Shown: in pieces, positions 27,987-36,775 of the stretch
Layout: each line of letters begins with the position of its first letter
Numbering within the stretch: position 1 is the stretch's first letter
Assembly: GCF_900046475.1 (NCBI RefSeq)
Contig: NZ_FCOU01000014.1
Coordinates: 30,848-94,847 of the forward strand
Source: Collinsella ihumii
GTDB lineage: Bacteria; Actinomycetota; Coriobacteriia; Coriobacteriales; Coriobacteriaceae
Length of the DNA: 64,000 bases
Direction: 5' to 3'
Translations under genes and position numbers: made by a program
The notes under the pieces: model-generated
Database searches by the model: none
Seen by the model: the letters and a program-made list of their open reading frames with translations, nothing else
Told to the model about the DNA's origin: nothing

Positions 27987-28104
27987 TGGCGGTCGCCGCG
28001 GGGCGCCATCTTGTGCGCGTGGGCCGAGCAGCCCGATGATAGGGGGTTCGGTGGAGGTGCGCGCGAATTGCTACAATGTCCAAAACCTTGAGTGAGGAGC
28101 CTCT

Positions 28105-29799
28105 ATGCGATCGGATATTCGTGTGATGAGCCGTCGGGATCTGCTGCGCGCGACTATGGCCGCGGCGGGCGCTCTGGCGCTTGCGGGGTGCACGGATCTG
28201 AGGGGCGGGGAAGGGTCCGCTGAGCTCGAGGGCGGCGACCCGCGCGAGGGTGCCATCGCCGTCTCGTCGGTCAAGCCGCTGTGCATCGACCCGTTCAACG
28301 CCGTCGACGAGGCGGGCGCCCAGATCTGCTTCCAGCTGTTCGACCCGCTCATGCGCTACGACTACGAATACGGCGTGCTCACCTGCCTTGCCGCCGAGAG
28401 CTACACGGCATCCGAGGACCAGCGCGAATTCACCTTCACTATCCGCGAGGCCTATTTCCATAACGGCGAGGCGGTCCGCGCGCAGGATTTCAAGCGCGGA
28501 TGGGAGCGCATCGCCAATCCGTCGAGCGCCGCCGCGGGGGTGCTGGGCGCCTCGAACGTCTCCTTCTTGCTCTCGCTCGTCGAGGGCTATCAGGACCTGC
28601 GCGAGGGGCGCGCGAGCGAGCTGTCGGGCATCGCCTGCCCCGATGACCGCACGCTTGTGGTCCGCCTGTCGTCTGCCTATGCCGACTTCCCCTATGTGTG
28701 CGCGCACCACTGCCTGGTGCCCGTGCCGGACGATGCCGACGCGGACGCCGAGGCGTTCTCGCGCATGCCGGTGGGCAACGGTCCCTACAAGATGACCGAG
28801 GCGTGGGACGGCCAGTCCGCGCAGATTGAGTTGTCCCGTTTTCTCGACTACGCGGGCACCGTCACGACGATCGACACGGTTCGCTTCACGTTCTACGACA
28901 GCGTGGACGACGCGTACCGTGCCTACGAGGCCGGTGACGCCACGCTGGCGCCGTGCCCGATCGAGAGCGTCGACGCCAACGCGGCGAGCTGGAAGTCCTC
29001 CGACGACGAGCGCCTGAGGATCACGTCGGGACGCCGCTGCGTGCTCGGCGTGTCGCCGGTCGTGTCGTATCTGGTCTGCAACACCTCGGTCGCCCCGCTG
29101 GACGATGTGCGCTTCCGCCGTGCGATCTCGCTCGCCATCGACCGCGACGGCATCTCCAAGCGCGTCTACCGCGATGCGCGGATGCCTGCCGACGGCATCG
29201 TCGCGCCCGTGGTCCCCGGATACCGCGAGGGCGCCTGGCCGTACTGCATCCATGACAACGACGCGGCCGAGGAGCTGCTCGACGAGCTGTACCCGGCGGG
29301 TGCGGGCGGCGCGCGCGACGTCACGCTGACGATCACCTACGGCGAGGATAGCGGGCAGAGAAACGCCATGGAGCAGATCGCCGAGAGCCTTTCTGCGGTG
29401 GGTATCGCCTGCGAGCTCGAGGAGCTGCCCTTCGAGGACCTCTACGTCCGCTACCGCTCCGGCTCGTTCATGCTGGGGCGCTACGACTGGTCGTGCGATT
29501 TCGCCAGCATGGACAACGTGCTGTACCCGCTGTTCCATTCGGCGTCGCTCAGCGCGTACAACTTCTCCCGCTATGCGAACGAGCAGGTGGACACCTGCAT
29601 CAACGAGGCGCGGTCGACGGGAAGCGAGGGGGAGCGCACGAGCAGGCTGCAGGAGGCGGAGGATATCGTCGCGCAGGACTGCCCGGTCATCCCGTATCTG
29701 TTCGGCAGCTATGCCTATGTGGGCAACCAGCGCATCGAGCAGCTCCATATCGATGCCGACGGCTTCGCCCATCTGGGGGAGGCGGAGCTTGCGGACTGA
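28105..29799 (+). CDS. Second family-5 peptide-binding lipoprotein
   Basis: A 564-residue solute-binding protein clearly related to the oppA product (FDPLMRYDYEYGVLTCLAAES, FTIREAYFHNGEAVRAQDFKRGWERI). The N-terminus SRRDLLRATMAAAGALALAG then Cys is again a twin-arginine lipoprotein signal. It has its own promoter region (TACAAT at 28072-28077) after the opp terminator and no permease of its own, so it probably feeds OppBCDF with a different peptide set. ATG 28105 follows GAGGAG. A short hairpin (29806-29827) follows the stop. Confidence 0.9.
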   Translation: MRSDIRVMSRRDLLRATMAAAGALALAGCTDLRGGEGSAELEGGDPREGAIAVSSVKPLCIDPFNAVDEAGAQICFQLFDPLMRYDYEYGVLTCLAAESYTASEDQREFTFTIREAYFHNGEAVRAQDFKRGWERIANPSSAAAGVLGASNVSFLLSLVEGYQDLREGRASELSGIACPDDRTLVVRLSSAYADFPYVCAHHCLVPVPDDADADAEAFSRMPVGNGPYKMTEAWDGQSAQIELSRFLDYAGTVTTIDTVRFTFYDSVDDAYRAYEAGDATLAPCPIESVDANAASWKSSDDERLRITSGRRCVLGVSPVVSYLVCNTSVAPLDDVRFRRAISLAIDRDGISKRVYRDARMPADGIVAPVVPGYREGAWPYCIHDNDAAEELLDELYPAGAGGARDVTLTITYGEDSGQRNAMEQIAESLSAVGIACELEELPFEDLYVRYRSGSFMLGRYDWSCDFASMDNVLYPLFHSASLSAYNFSRYANEQVDTCINEARSTGSEGERTSRLQEAEDIVAQDCPVIPYLFGSYAYVGNQRIEQLHIDADGFAHLGEAELAD

Positions 29800-29890
29800 T
29801 GGGGTCCTGCGTCTTGGACGCAGGAAATAGCCTGTGACCTGCGGAACTGTACGGCTCGTGCAATCATTTCCAAATTTCTCAAAAAAGTAC

Positions 29891-29920
29891 TTGCGCGCGC
29901 GGGAGACTTTGGGTTAATAT
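29891..29920 (+). promoter_or_regulatory. Promoter of tRNA-Leu
   Basis: TTGCGC (29891-29896) and TAATAT (29915-29920) with 18-bp spacing; the tRNA starts 20 bp downstream. Confidence 0.55.
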
Positions 29921-29939
29921 CTTTCTCGCTGAAAGGCAA

Positions 29940-30029
29940 GTCGGAGTGGCGGAATTGGCAGACGCGCTAGCTTGAGGTGCTAGTGACCATTTCTCGGTCT
30001 TGCGGGTTCAAGTCCCGCCTCCGACACCA
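29940..30029 (+). tRNA. tRNA-Leu(GAG)
   Basis: Acceptor GTCGGAG/CTCCGAC, encoded CCA, anticodon stem CTAGC/GCTAG with loop TTGAGGT (anticodon GAG) and a long variable arm, as expected for a class II leucine tRNA. A terminator follows at 30039. Confidence 0.95.
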
Positions 30030-30038
30030 TCGAGTGTC

Positions 30039-30063
30039 AAGCCTCCTTCGGGAGGCTTTTTTG
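30039..30063 (+). terminator. Terminator after tRNA-Leu
   Basis: Stem AAGCCTCC/GGGAGGCTT followed by TTTT. Confidence 0.85.
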
Positions 30064-30140
30064 TTACCGATCGACCAAGTCGACTATACTGCGATACAAG
30101 TTCTGGGCGGCGCTTCGCGTCCGCCGGATCGGAGGTGCGC

Positions 30141-32495
30141 ATGGAATCCATGGTCGGTGAGGAGTTTGCCGAACTCGCCCGTCTGGTCGAGTTGACCAGC
30201 GACGCGGTGGCGCTCTGCAGTCTCGACGGAACCGTGCTCCACGTGAACGAGCAGATGAGCGCGCTGGTGATCGAGGAGCGCGAGGGCATCGTCGGTCAAG
30301 ACATCAAGGACCTGCTCTACAGCAACCTGTTTGAGCGCGCGGGCGGCCACAGGCTGCCGTTCTCGCTCGACGGCGAGGACAACACGTGCATGCTCAAGCT
30401 GCTCGACGGCTCGTTCATCCCCGTCCGCGTCCGCGCCTCCGAAGTGTCGCCGCGCTCGCTCGGCATGGGCGGCATGCTTGCGCATCGCGTGCTCGTGGTC
30501 ATCAGGAGCCTCGAGGAGCAGTATTCCCACGACCGGCAGACCCAGCGGCTCTTCTCGGAGCTCCAGGCGGTCAACAGACGGCTTTCGGGCACGCTGTCGG
30601 TCATCATGACGGCCGCCGGCTCCAAGGACCTTCCCTCGCTTCTGGACGCGGTGCTGAACAAGATCGTCGAGACGCTCGACGCGGACGGCTCGTCGATCTA
30701 CTTCTCGGAGAGCGGCGGGTTCAAGCTGCGCGGCATCAGCTACGGGCTGGCGCGCGACTACGTGCCCGAGTTCATCCCGTACGGCGCGGGCATCCCCACC
30801 TACGTTCTGCATGAGCAGCGCCCCTGCAACCTCACCATCGCGCCGGCCGCCTACGGCCAGGGCATCGAGTCGAGCATCTTCTACGACATCGATACGCACG
30901 TGAGCACGAAGCTGCGCGTGGAGAACGTGCCGCCGTACCGGACGCTCATCGCGGTTCCGGTGTTTTTCGGCACGCAGGTCCTGGGCATCCTGGAGCTCGG
31001 CTGGAAGCGCCCGCGCCGCCCACGCTCGCTCGACGCCCGCGTGCTCGAGGTCATCTGCGACTACCTGTCGATCGAGCTCGTCAGCCTCGTGAGCAGCCTG
31101 CGCGCCCAGCGCACCGAGGAGCTCACGCGCTCGCTCAACCGCATGCGCGAGTTCATCTTCGGGCAGGACGGCGACCATGCGTCCGTCTGGCGTGCCGTCT
31201 CGGAAGAGGTGCACCGCGTGCTGCAGTGCAGGACCTGCGCGGTGCCGTACGACCATGAGCGCGGCTGCTACTACATCGACTTCGAGGGCGGCAGCCGCGT
31301 GTGCCTGCCCGGTTCGATCGAGGAGATGTTCTTCTCCACGACCACCCCCGCCGCGCGCATGGACCCGGCGGCGCGCATGTCGTTCATGCGCGAGCAGAGC
31401 GCCTGGTCGACCTCGCCCGAGGACCTCAAGACCGTGCGGCTGGTGCGCGTGGACCAGACGACCTGGGCGGGGGAGTGGCTGGCGTCGCGGGGCCTGCCCA
31501 GCCAGGGCGTGTTCTTCGACCTGCGCGAGAGCCTGCCGCCCGGCGTGGTGGACAGCGAGGGCAACGAGATCCATGAGGAGGCGGGCTACGCAGACGGCGT
31601 GCCGCTCATGATGCTGCTTTTGCGCGACAGCACGCAGGAGCCGATCGACGACATCGAATACGACTACCTCGTGCGTCTGGCGCACGATATCGAGATCATG
31701 ACGCACGGCCTGCGCCAGACGAACTCCGAGCGCCGCATCGCCCAGACGCTGCAGGTCGGCATGCGCAACAGCCTGGGCCAGGTGCCGGGCATCACGGCCG
31801 ATTCGCTCTACTCGTCCGCCACCCGCCAGGCTCTCGTGGGCGGCGACTTCTACACGCTCATCCGCCTGCCGGACGACCGCGCGGTCATGATCCTCGGCGA
31901 CGTGTCGGGCAAGGGTGTGGAGGCGGCGTCGATGTCAGCGCTCGTCAAGACGGCGCTCACGGCGTACGCGTGGGAGGGGGCCAACCCGCGCGACATGGTC
32001 CGGTCGCTCAACAGCATGCTCATGAGCTTCTCGCGCGTGGAGACGTTCGCGACGATGTTCGTGGCCAAGATCGATCTGCGCACCGGCACGGCCGCCTACT
32101 GCTCCGCCGGCCATCCGCCGACCGTGCTGATCCATCCCGGTCACCCGGGCGCGCAGGATGCGTCGAATGCGAGCGAGATGGAGCTGCTGTCCGTGCAGTC
32201 GGGCGTGGTCGGGGCGTTCGAGAACATGGTGTACGAGGGGGGCGTGTTCTCGTTCTCGCCGGGCGACATCCTGTTCATGTACACCGACGGCGCCATCGAG
32301 GCCCGTAGCGCCGACCGCCAGTTCTTCGGGGAGCGCCGCCTGTTCGACGTGCTGCTGCGCGCGTCGGTCAACGGGGTCGAGGGGCTGTGCCAGGAAGTGC
32401 TCGCCGAGCTCGACGCGTTCAGCGGATCGGCCCTCGATGACGATATCGCGCTCGTGGCGCTGCGCTTTGACACGGTGGGCGGGACTGACGGCTAG
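30141..32495 (+). CDS. PAS-GAF-SpoIIE/PP2C serine phosphatase (RsbU-like)
   Basis: A 784-residue regulator. Residues about 8-130 form a PAS-like sensor (LVELTSDAVALCSLDGTVLHVNEQM). Residues about 155-350 are a GAF-type domain (LPSLLDAVLNKIVETLDADGSSIYFSE). Another sensor-like stretch follows, and residues about 540-784 are the PP2C phosphatase: LVGGDFYTLIRLPDDRAVMILGDVSGKG, YCSAGHPPTVL and FMYTDGAIEARS, with the metal-binding aspartates. Such enzymes dephosphorylate an RsbV-type anti-anti-sigma factor. The next gene encodes exactly such a STAS domain, fused to its kinase. ATG 30141 follows GGAGGT. No sigma factor gene is in the neighbourhood. Confidence 0.9.
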   Translation: MESMVGEEFAELARLVELTSDAVALCSLDGTVLHVNEQMSALVIEEREGIVGQDIKDLLYSNLFERAGGHRLPFSLDGEDNTCMLKLLDGSFIPVRVRASEVSPRSLGMGGMLAHRVLVVIRSLEEQYSHDRQTQRLFSELQAVNRRLSGTLSVIMTAAGSKDLPSLLDAVLNKIVETLDADGSSIYFSESGGFKLRGISYGLARDYVPEFIPYGAGIPTYVLHEQRPCNLTIAPAAYGQGIESSIFYDIDTHVSTKLRVENVPPYRTLIAVPVFFGTQVLGILELGWKRPRRPRSLDARVLEVICDYLSIELVSLVSSLRAQRTEELTRSLNRMREFIFGQDGDHASVWRAVSEEVHRVLQCRTCAVPYDHERGCYYIDFEGGSRVCLPGSIEEMFFSTTTPAARMDPAARMSFMREQSAWSTSPEDLKTVRLVRVDQTTWAGEWLASRGLPSQGVFFDLRESLPPGVVDSEGNEIHEEAGYADGVPLMMLLLRDSTQEPIDDIEYDYLVRLAHDIEIMTHGLRQTNSERRIAQTLQVGMRNSLGQVPGITADSLYSSATRQALVGGDFYTLIRLPDDRAVMILGDVSGKGVEAASMSALVKTALTAYAWEGANPRDMVRSLNSMLMSFSRVETFATMFVAKIDLRTGTAAYCSAGHPPTVLIHPGHPGAQDASNASEMELLSVQSGVVGAFENMVYEGGVFSFSPGDILFMYTDGAIEARSADRQFFGERRLFDVLLRASVNGVEGLCQEVLAELDAFSGSALDDDIALVALRFDTVGGTDG

Positions 32496-32569
32496 GGGAG
32501 CGCCGGCCTCTTTGCCGATGCCGGTCCAGGCCCGGGCGCAGGGCGGCGCGGACGGGACGATCGACGGTA

Positions 32570-32679
32570 CGCTATAGTCACGCCGCCCCGTCGAGAGTAC
32601 GCCATAGGCACGTTTTCGAGCGAAAAACGTGCCTATGGCGTACTCTCGACGGGGCGGCGTGCCGTATGCGTACGTTCGA
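32570..32679. repeat. Nested double palindrome in the 430-bp gap between phosphatase and STAS genes
   Basis: Inner arms of about 37 bp (32580-32616 with the mirror ending at 32660) lie within an imperfect outer pair (TCGACGGTACGC ... GCGTACGTTCGA). The plan and phrases such as GTACGCCATAGG parallel GTACGCCATGGG in the element at 4806-4924, with both arms changed in concert. The gap also holds the direct repeats at 32752 and 32816. Confidence 0.85.
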
Positions 32680-32751
32680 TGAGGGCGACCGGCGCGGTGC
32701 GATCCGAGATGGAATGGTTCGACCGGCGTTTCCAGGGAGCCCGGTCCGTTC

Positions 32752-32835
32752 ATTCATGAATGAGCGGGGGTGTCAGGCAGCGAATCCTGGGCAAACGATA
32801 AAACCGGCTCTATTGATTCATGAATGAGCGGGGGT
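32752..32835. repeat. Two direct repeats containing a palindrome, upstream of the STAS-kinase gene
   Basis: ATTCATGAATGAGCGGGGGT occurs at 32752-32771 and again at 32816-32835, 64 bp apart. Each contains the palindrome TCATTCATGAATGA or a close variant. The position 93-176 bp before the next gene fits regulator binding sites. Confidence 0.7.
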
Positions 32836-32927
32836 CTGCGCCCAGGGCGACCGCGATGCGCGGACGCCATCGCGCCTTTCGCCTGCGGCGGTGAATAGAG
32901 CGCGCCCGTGCGGGGAACCATGACCGT

Positions 32928-33665
32928 ATGAACGAGTGGAACGACATAGCGGTGATCACCCCGACCGGCGATATCGATATCAGCACGGTCGCGTCCCTGC
33001 GCGATCAGATCGACGCGCTGGTCGCTTCCGGCGTTCGGCGCATCCTCGTCAACTGCAAGGGCGTGACGTTCATCGATTCCTCGGGGCTTGCGTGCCTGCT
33101 GTCCCGCTCACGCAGGCTCGCGCAGATGGGCGGCCTGCTCTCGCTCGTCAACACGTCTCCTGGGGTGACGCGCTCCATGCAGATCGCGCGCCTGATCGAC
33201 GCGCTGCACGTGACCGCTGCCGCCCGGCCTCCGGTCCCGCTGCTGAAGCCCGGTGTCATGCCCCTGTGGAGCAAAAGCATCTCCATCCAGCGGGGCGTCG
33301 AGAACCTCGGGTACTACCGCCATCGCGTATCAGACATGATCTCGGCCCTGCACATGGACGACAGCGACCGTTTTGATGTGGCGCTGGCGGCGGGCGAGGC
33401 GCTGTCCAACGCCTATGACCATGCGAACGGGGGCGAGGGGTGCATGATGCTCGTCGCGGCCTATCCCGACCGCGTGGTCGTCGAGGTGCGCGACAGCGGC
33501 CAGGGCTTCGAGATCGCGGCGGACGAGGAGCCCGATGAGAGCGAGGAACGCGGGCGGGGCATCAAGCTCATGCGCATGCTTGTCGACAGCGTCGAGGTGA
33601 GACGTCGCGAGGACGCGCGAGGCACGCTCGTGCGCCTGATCAAGCTCCTGAAGCCCGCTGCATAG
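32928..33665 (+). CDS. Fused STAS anti-anti-sigma / HATPase anti-sigma kinase protein
   Basis: The 245-residue protein joins two partners that are usually separate. Residues about 1-100 are a STAS domain (RsbV/SpoIIAA-like) with the phosphorylatable serine in VTFIDSSGLACLL. Residues about 120-245 are a GHKL kinase (RsbW/SpoIIAB-like) with the N box ALAAGEALSNAYDHAN, G1 box VVVEVRDSGQGFE and G2 ERGRGIKLMRML. The kinase could phosphorylate its own STAS domain, and the phosphatase encoded just upstream could reverse that. The target may be a sigma factor elsewhere or something else. No strong ribosome site is visible before ATG 32928. Confidence 0.88.
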   Translation: MNEWNDIAVITPTGDIDISTVASLRDQIDALVASGVRRILVNCKGVTFIDSSGLACLLSRSRRLAQMGGLLSLVNTSPGVTRSMQIARLIDALHVTAAARPPVPLLKPGVMPLWSKSISIQRGVENLGYYRHRVSDMISALHMDDSDRFDVALAAGEALSNAYDHANGGEGCMMLVAAYPDRVVVEVRDSGQGFEIAADEEPDESEERGRGIKLMRMLVDSVEVRRREDARGTLVRLIKLLKPAA

Positions 33666-33803
33666 GAAGCCCGCCCGAGCGCCTGCGGACGCCGGCAAGA
33701 TGGTTCGTATGAACGAAGGGCGTCCTTGGCGAGAGGGGCGCCGAGGCGGCCCAGATGTTCTGCATATAGGACAGCGAGATGGGCCCGAGCTTACGGGCTT
33801 ACG

Positions 33804-33829
33804 AAAAAGGGGCCCGCGCGGGGCCCCTG
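33804..33829 (-). terminator. Terminator of the tRNA-Gly/tRNA-Cys transcript
   Basis: Read on the minus strand, the stem AGGGGCCCC/GGGCCCCT-type hairpin is followed by TTTTT (complement of 33804-33808). Confidence 0.75.
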
Positions 33830-33837
33830 TGACGGTC

Positions 33838-33911
33838 TGGAGGCGAAGCCCGGATTCGAACCGGGGGTAAAGGCTTTGCAGGCCTCTGCCTTACCACTTG
33901 GCCACTTCGCC
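33838..33911 (-). tRNA. tRNA-Cys(GCA)
   Basis: On the minus strand: acceptor GGCGAAG/CTTCGCC, anticodon loop CTGCAAA (GCA), encoded CCA at the 3' end. Lies 47 bp downstream of tRNA-Gly on the same strand, probably cotranscribed. Confidence 0.95.
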
Positions 33912-33958
33912 GTCTATATGAGAAGGGCCGATTTGAAAAACCGGCCCGAATCATGCGA

Positions 33959-34034
33959 TGGAGCGGACAACGGGGCTCGAACCCGCGACCCCAACCTTGG
34001 CAAGGTTGTGCTCTACCAACTGAGCCATGTCCGC
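33959..34034 (-). tRNA. tRNA-Gly(GCC)
   Basis: On the minus strand: acceptor GCGGACA-type stem with TGTCCGC, D-arm GGCTCAGTTGGTAGAGC, anticodon GCC in TTGCCAA, encoded CCA. Confidence 0.95.
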
Positions 34035-34160
34035 TTGCGAGAAAGTAATATACGCGAATTCTAAAGACTTCGCAAGGGGAAATCTGAAAAAGTTTTCAAC
34101 CGGCCGTTTACGCACTACTATGCACTACATTGAGTGTTGGCATCTGAAGGAAAGAGCGTC

Positions 34161-35084
34161 GTGTTTCGGATCCTCGTCTTTGTCGTCCTCGTTTTCCTGA
34201 TTGCGCGGGCAATCGGGTGGTTTGTCCAGAAATACCAGGATTCTCACGGATCCGGTCGCCTGTTCAAGCGCATGCTCTCGGACGGCACGATCGACGAGAG
34301 CGTCTATGCGGGCGCGTCGTGGCGCGAATCCGAGCGGTTTGGACACCGGCGGCGTCGGGCGGTGCTCGCCAAGGAACAGCGCCGGTTCGTGCGCAACTCG
34401 CGTCGGTATCTGCGCAACCAGTATCTCGAGACGTGCACCCCGTCGCTGTACCAATACATCATCATCTTCCTGATCGCCTCGGTTTTAGGGCTCGTGCTGG
34501 AGACCATCTACACGTTTGCCGTGTTCGGTATCGTGGAGAGTCGCGTGGGGCTCGTATGGGGCCCCTTTTCGCCCCTGTACGGCTTGGGGGCCGTGCTGCT
34601 CACGCTGTGCCTCTGGCAGGTACGCGAGCGGCCCTGGTGGCAGATCTTTCTGATCTCGGCGGCTCTTGGCGGCACGCTCGAGCAGTGCGCCGGTTGGAGC
34701 ATGGAGCATTTCGCGGACCTGCAGTCGTGGACGTATCTGGGGCTGCCGGACCATATCACCCAGTGGATCGCATGGCGGTTTCTGGCCATGTGGGGCGTGA
34801 TCGGCCTGGTGTGGTGCAAGGCGATCATGCCCGAGCTGATTTTCCGCATCGGCGAGCCGACGACGCGCCAGCAGCGGATCGTCGTCGGGGCGCTGTCGGT
34901 CTTCATGGTGCTGGACATCGTCATGACGCTCGCGTGCTTCTGGCGAGCCGGCCAGCGGCATCGCGACGTGCCGCCGCGCAATCCGTTCGAGGTGTATGTT
35001 GACACCCATTTCGACGACGAGTTCATGGAGCGCACGTTCGAGAACATGGAGATCGGAGAGGATCTGCCGATCTCGGATAAGTAG
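34161..35084 (+). CDS. Membrane protein of the CmpB/DUF1113 putative ABC-transporter family
   Basis: A 307-residue protein with a first hydrophobic segment (residues 1-20), a basic cytoplasmic stretch, then six helices with the family hallmark VWGPFSPLYGLGAVLLTLCL and GTLEQCAGWSMEHF. This matches the putative type IV ABC-transporter/CmpB family (Pfam PF06541), whose function is not established. I choose GTG 34161 because AAGGAAAG lies 8-15 bp upstream; a TTG at 34134 is weaker. It is the last chromosomal gene before the tRNA-Val island. Confidence 0.75.
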   Translation: MFRILVFVVLVFLIARAIGWFVQKYQDSHGSGRLFKRMLSDGTIDESVYAGASWRESERFGHRRRRAVLAKEQRRFVRNSRRYLRNQYLETCTPSLYQYIIIFLIASVLGLVLETIYTFAVFGIVESRVGLVWGPFSPLYGLGAVLLTLCLWQVRERPWWQIFLISAALGGTLEQCAGWSMEHFADLQSWTYLGLPDHITQWIAWRFLAMWGVIGLVWCKAIMPELIFRIGEPTTRQQRIVVGALSVFMVLDIVMTLACFWRAGQRHRDVPPRNPFEVYVDTHFDDEFMERTFENMEIGEDLPISDK

Positions 35085-35193
35085 GGGGGCGCGAGAAGTG
35101 TGCGCGAAGCGATTCGGGCCAGGGCGAGCCCATGCTTCTGAGCTGGTGTTTTGCGGTCGATCTCGCGCTGGCAAAATTTTTTTGAAAAAGTGC

Positions 35194-35222
35194 TTTACAG
35201 ACCCGATGGGCTTCGGTATATT
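35194..35222 (+). promoter_or_regulatory. Promoter of tRNA-Val
   Basis: TTTACA (35194-35199) and TATATT (35217-35222), 17-bp spacing, 32 bp before the tRNA. Confidence 0.55.
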
Positions 35223-35254
35223 ATTCCTCGCGCTGAAGAGCGCACCACCTGAAC

Positions 35255-35329
35255 GGGCGTTTAGCTCAGGGGGAGAGCGCTTCCCTGACACGGAAGAGGT
35301 CACAAGTTCAAATCTTGTAACGCCCACCA
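35255..35329 (+). tRNA. tRNA-Val(GAC), integration target
   Basis: Acceptor GGGCGTT/AACGCCC, anticodon loop CTGACAC (GAC), encoded CCA. Its last 45 bases (35285-35329) are repeated exactly at 51549-51593, so the intact gene was rebuilt by an integrating island carrying the 3' half. Confidence 0.96.
35285..35329. repeat. attL: 45-bp attachment direct repeat within tRNA-Val
   Basis: Identical over 45 bp to 51549-51593, running from the anticodon loop to the CCA end. Together the two copies bound the island. Confidence 0.93.
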
Positions 35330-35340
35330 CGAATTCGCAG

Positions 35341-35370
35341 GCCAGAGGCTATGTCCTCTGGCTTTTTTGC
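35341..35370 (+). terminator. Terminator supplied by the island behind tRNA-Val
   Basis: Stem GCCAGAGG/CCTCTGGC followed by TTTTTT. The tRNA's original terminator is probably the one now at 51603-51637. Confidence 0.8.
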
Positions 35371-35373
35371 TGT

Positions 35374-35396
35374 CAGTCCACCGGCAGTCCACCAAT
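35374..35396. promoter_or_regulatory. Arm-type integrase sites, left end
   Basis: CAGTCCACC occurs twice in 23 bp (35374 and 35385), the second as CAGTCCACCAAT. The same 12-mer occurs in a triplet at 51396-51431 near attR. Confidence 0.65.
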
Positions 35397-35399
35397 ATG

Positions 35400-35950
35400 A
35401 CTGCGGTTTTCCGATAATCGGCGAACGGTAACGAATTGTGGATCATCTTCACAAATCAAACTCGAACATATTTGGCCATTGGCGACCATTGAGTGGGAAT
35501 AATACAGGCTAAAACTGTCTTACTTCTCTGGGGCTCCCTGTGGTTTCACGGGGAGCCCCTATTCTCGTGAGTTGGCGCCGGGAGTTGTAAGCCGAGCCAG
35601 CATCTGCGTGCTTCTACCTGGTGTTACGTTGCGCATTCTGAGGCGAGCTTGCAAGGATGGTTCCGGCTGAGAGCCTATAAGCGGGGGTTGCGGCCGTGAG
35701 CCGCTTCGAGCAAGTCCGTTATGGCAGTTCTGCTTTGGTGCCCATTTTGTACCCATGCGTTGCGAGCGGTACCCAAAGGCTTGTCCTACCCGCTAAACCC
35801 GTTATTCTTCGTTGGTCGAGGGTCGCGCTGAAATCGGGAACATCGTTCTTGCCTATGATTATTATGGTCCAGACGAGAGGCCTGAAGCAGAAGATTTGAT
35901 CCCCGGGAGCTGACGCCATCAGTCGGCGCTCGCAACGAAGGAGATGGGAT
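35400..35950. other. Island left-end non-coding region
   Basis: No convincing gene. It contains an inverted pair around TTGGCCATTGGCGACCATTG (about 35472-35491) and a terminator-like hairpin GGGGCTCCC/GGGAGCCCC (35530-35559). The stretch around 35735-35760 (GTGCCCATTTTGTACCCAT) looks like debris from an older integration event. Confidence 0.5.
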
Positions 35951-36682
35951 ATGCCACTGAAGCTTGCAACGACGATAGAGATCGCCTCAGATTCTGCCCA
36001 GGAGTTCGAAGCCGAGCAGCGGGTGTCCTTCAGACGAGCCGGCGGGATGCTCGCCGCGTATGCGGACGGGCGGGTGATCGGGCGTGTGCCGCCGCGCTTC
36101 AACCGGTTCCTTGTCGCCGAGAAGGACGCGGTGGCGAAGGTCGACTCAGTCAAGGGCGATGTCGTGTCGGTGGGCGTTTATCTCCAGGGGCGCGCCTCCA
36201 TCATGGGGCGCAACGGCGAGCTCGTCCTGAAGGACAGGAGAATCGCCTTCCATCCGTCCGAGGGGACGGGCAGCATCGTCAAGGACGTTGCCGGGGTGCG
36301 CGCATCGGTCGTCACGGGCGAGGAGCTCCGCAGCCGGGTCACGGTCACCCGCATGGCGCTCGCCGGCATCTTCGCCTTCGCGCTCAAGAAGCAGGCCGGC
36401 GGCGAGCGCTTTCTCGTCGTCGAGGGCCCCGACTTCGCTTGGGCGGTGGAGGTCGACCTCAATCAGGCGAACGAGGCGATTCTGCTCGCCACGGCCATCA
36501 ACGACGAGGCGAGGTCGGCCGCTCCCGCGGCCCAGGCGGGGCCGGCGCACTTCGCGCAGCCCGCCGCTGCCGGCGGGTCCGACATCATCGACCAGCTGGA
36601 GCGCCTTGCGAGCCTGAAGGCCGCCGGCGCGCTCACCGACGAGGAGTTCTCCGCCGCGAAACGGCTGATTCTGGGCCTGTAG
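35951..36682 (+). CDS. SHOCT-domain protein of unknown function
   Basis: The 243-residue protein starts at ATG 35951 after AAGGAGATGGGAT. The first about 70 residues (VSFRRAGGMLAAYADGRVIGRVPPRFNRFL) resemble a small beta domain; the middle (residues 75-180) is a beta-rich domain with a hydrophobic stretch (MALAGIFAFALKK). The last about 32 residues are a SHOCT motif (IIDQLERLASLKAAGALTDEE...), a short C-terminal oligomerisation-like module. Such proteins are frequent in mobile elements and phages. The function is not known. Confidence 0.7.
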   Translation: MPLKLATTIEIASDSAQEFEAEQRVSFRRAGGMLAAYADGRVIGRVPPRFNRFLVAEKDAVAKVDSVKGDVVSVGVYLQGRASIMGRNGELVLKDRRIAFHPSEGTGSIVKDVAGVRASVVTGEELRSRVTVTRMALAGIFAFALKKQAGGERFLVVEGPDFAWAVEVDLNQANEAILLATAINDEARSAAPAAQAGPAHFAQPAAAGGSDIIDQLERLASLKAAGALTDEEFSAAKRLILGL

Positions 36683-36775
36683 CGCGGTGCCCTGCCTGCT
36701 CGTGAAGGTGGCGCGGCGTCCCGCTGGGTCTCGCGGCGGAGCTCTTCTGCGCTTCACCGCGACGGACGGAGCCCT

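Noticed and set aside
25543..29772. Very long open frame (over 1400 codons) antisense to the opp genes
   Set aside because: It mirrors the codon bias of the real genes on the plus strand, runs across several known genes, and has no motif. High GC creates such frames; the same holds for the long minus-strand frames at 7060-9954, 13502-17293 and 18652-20931.
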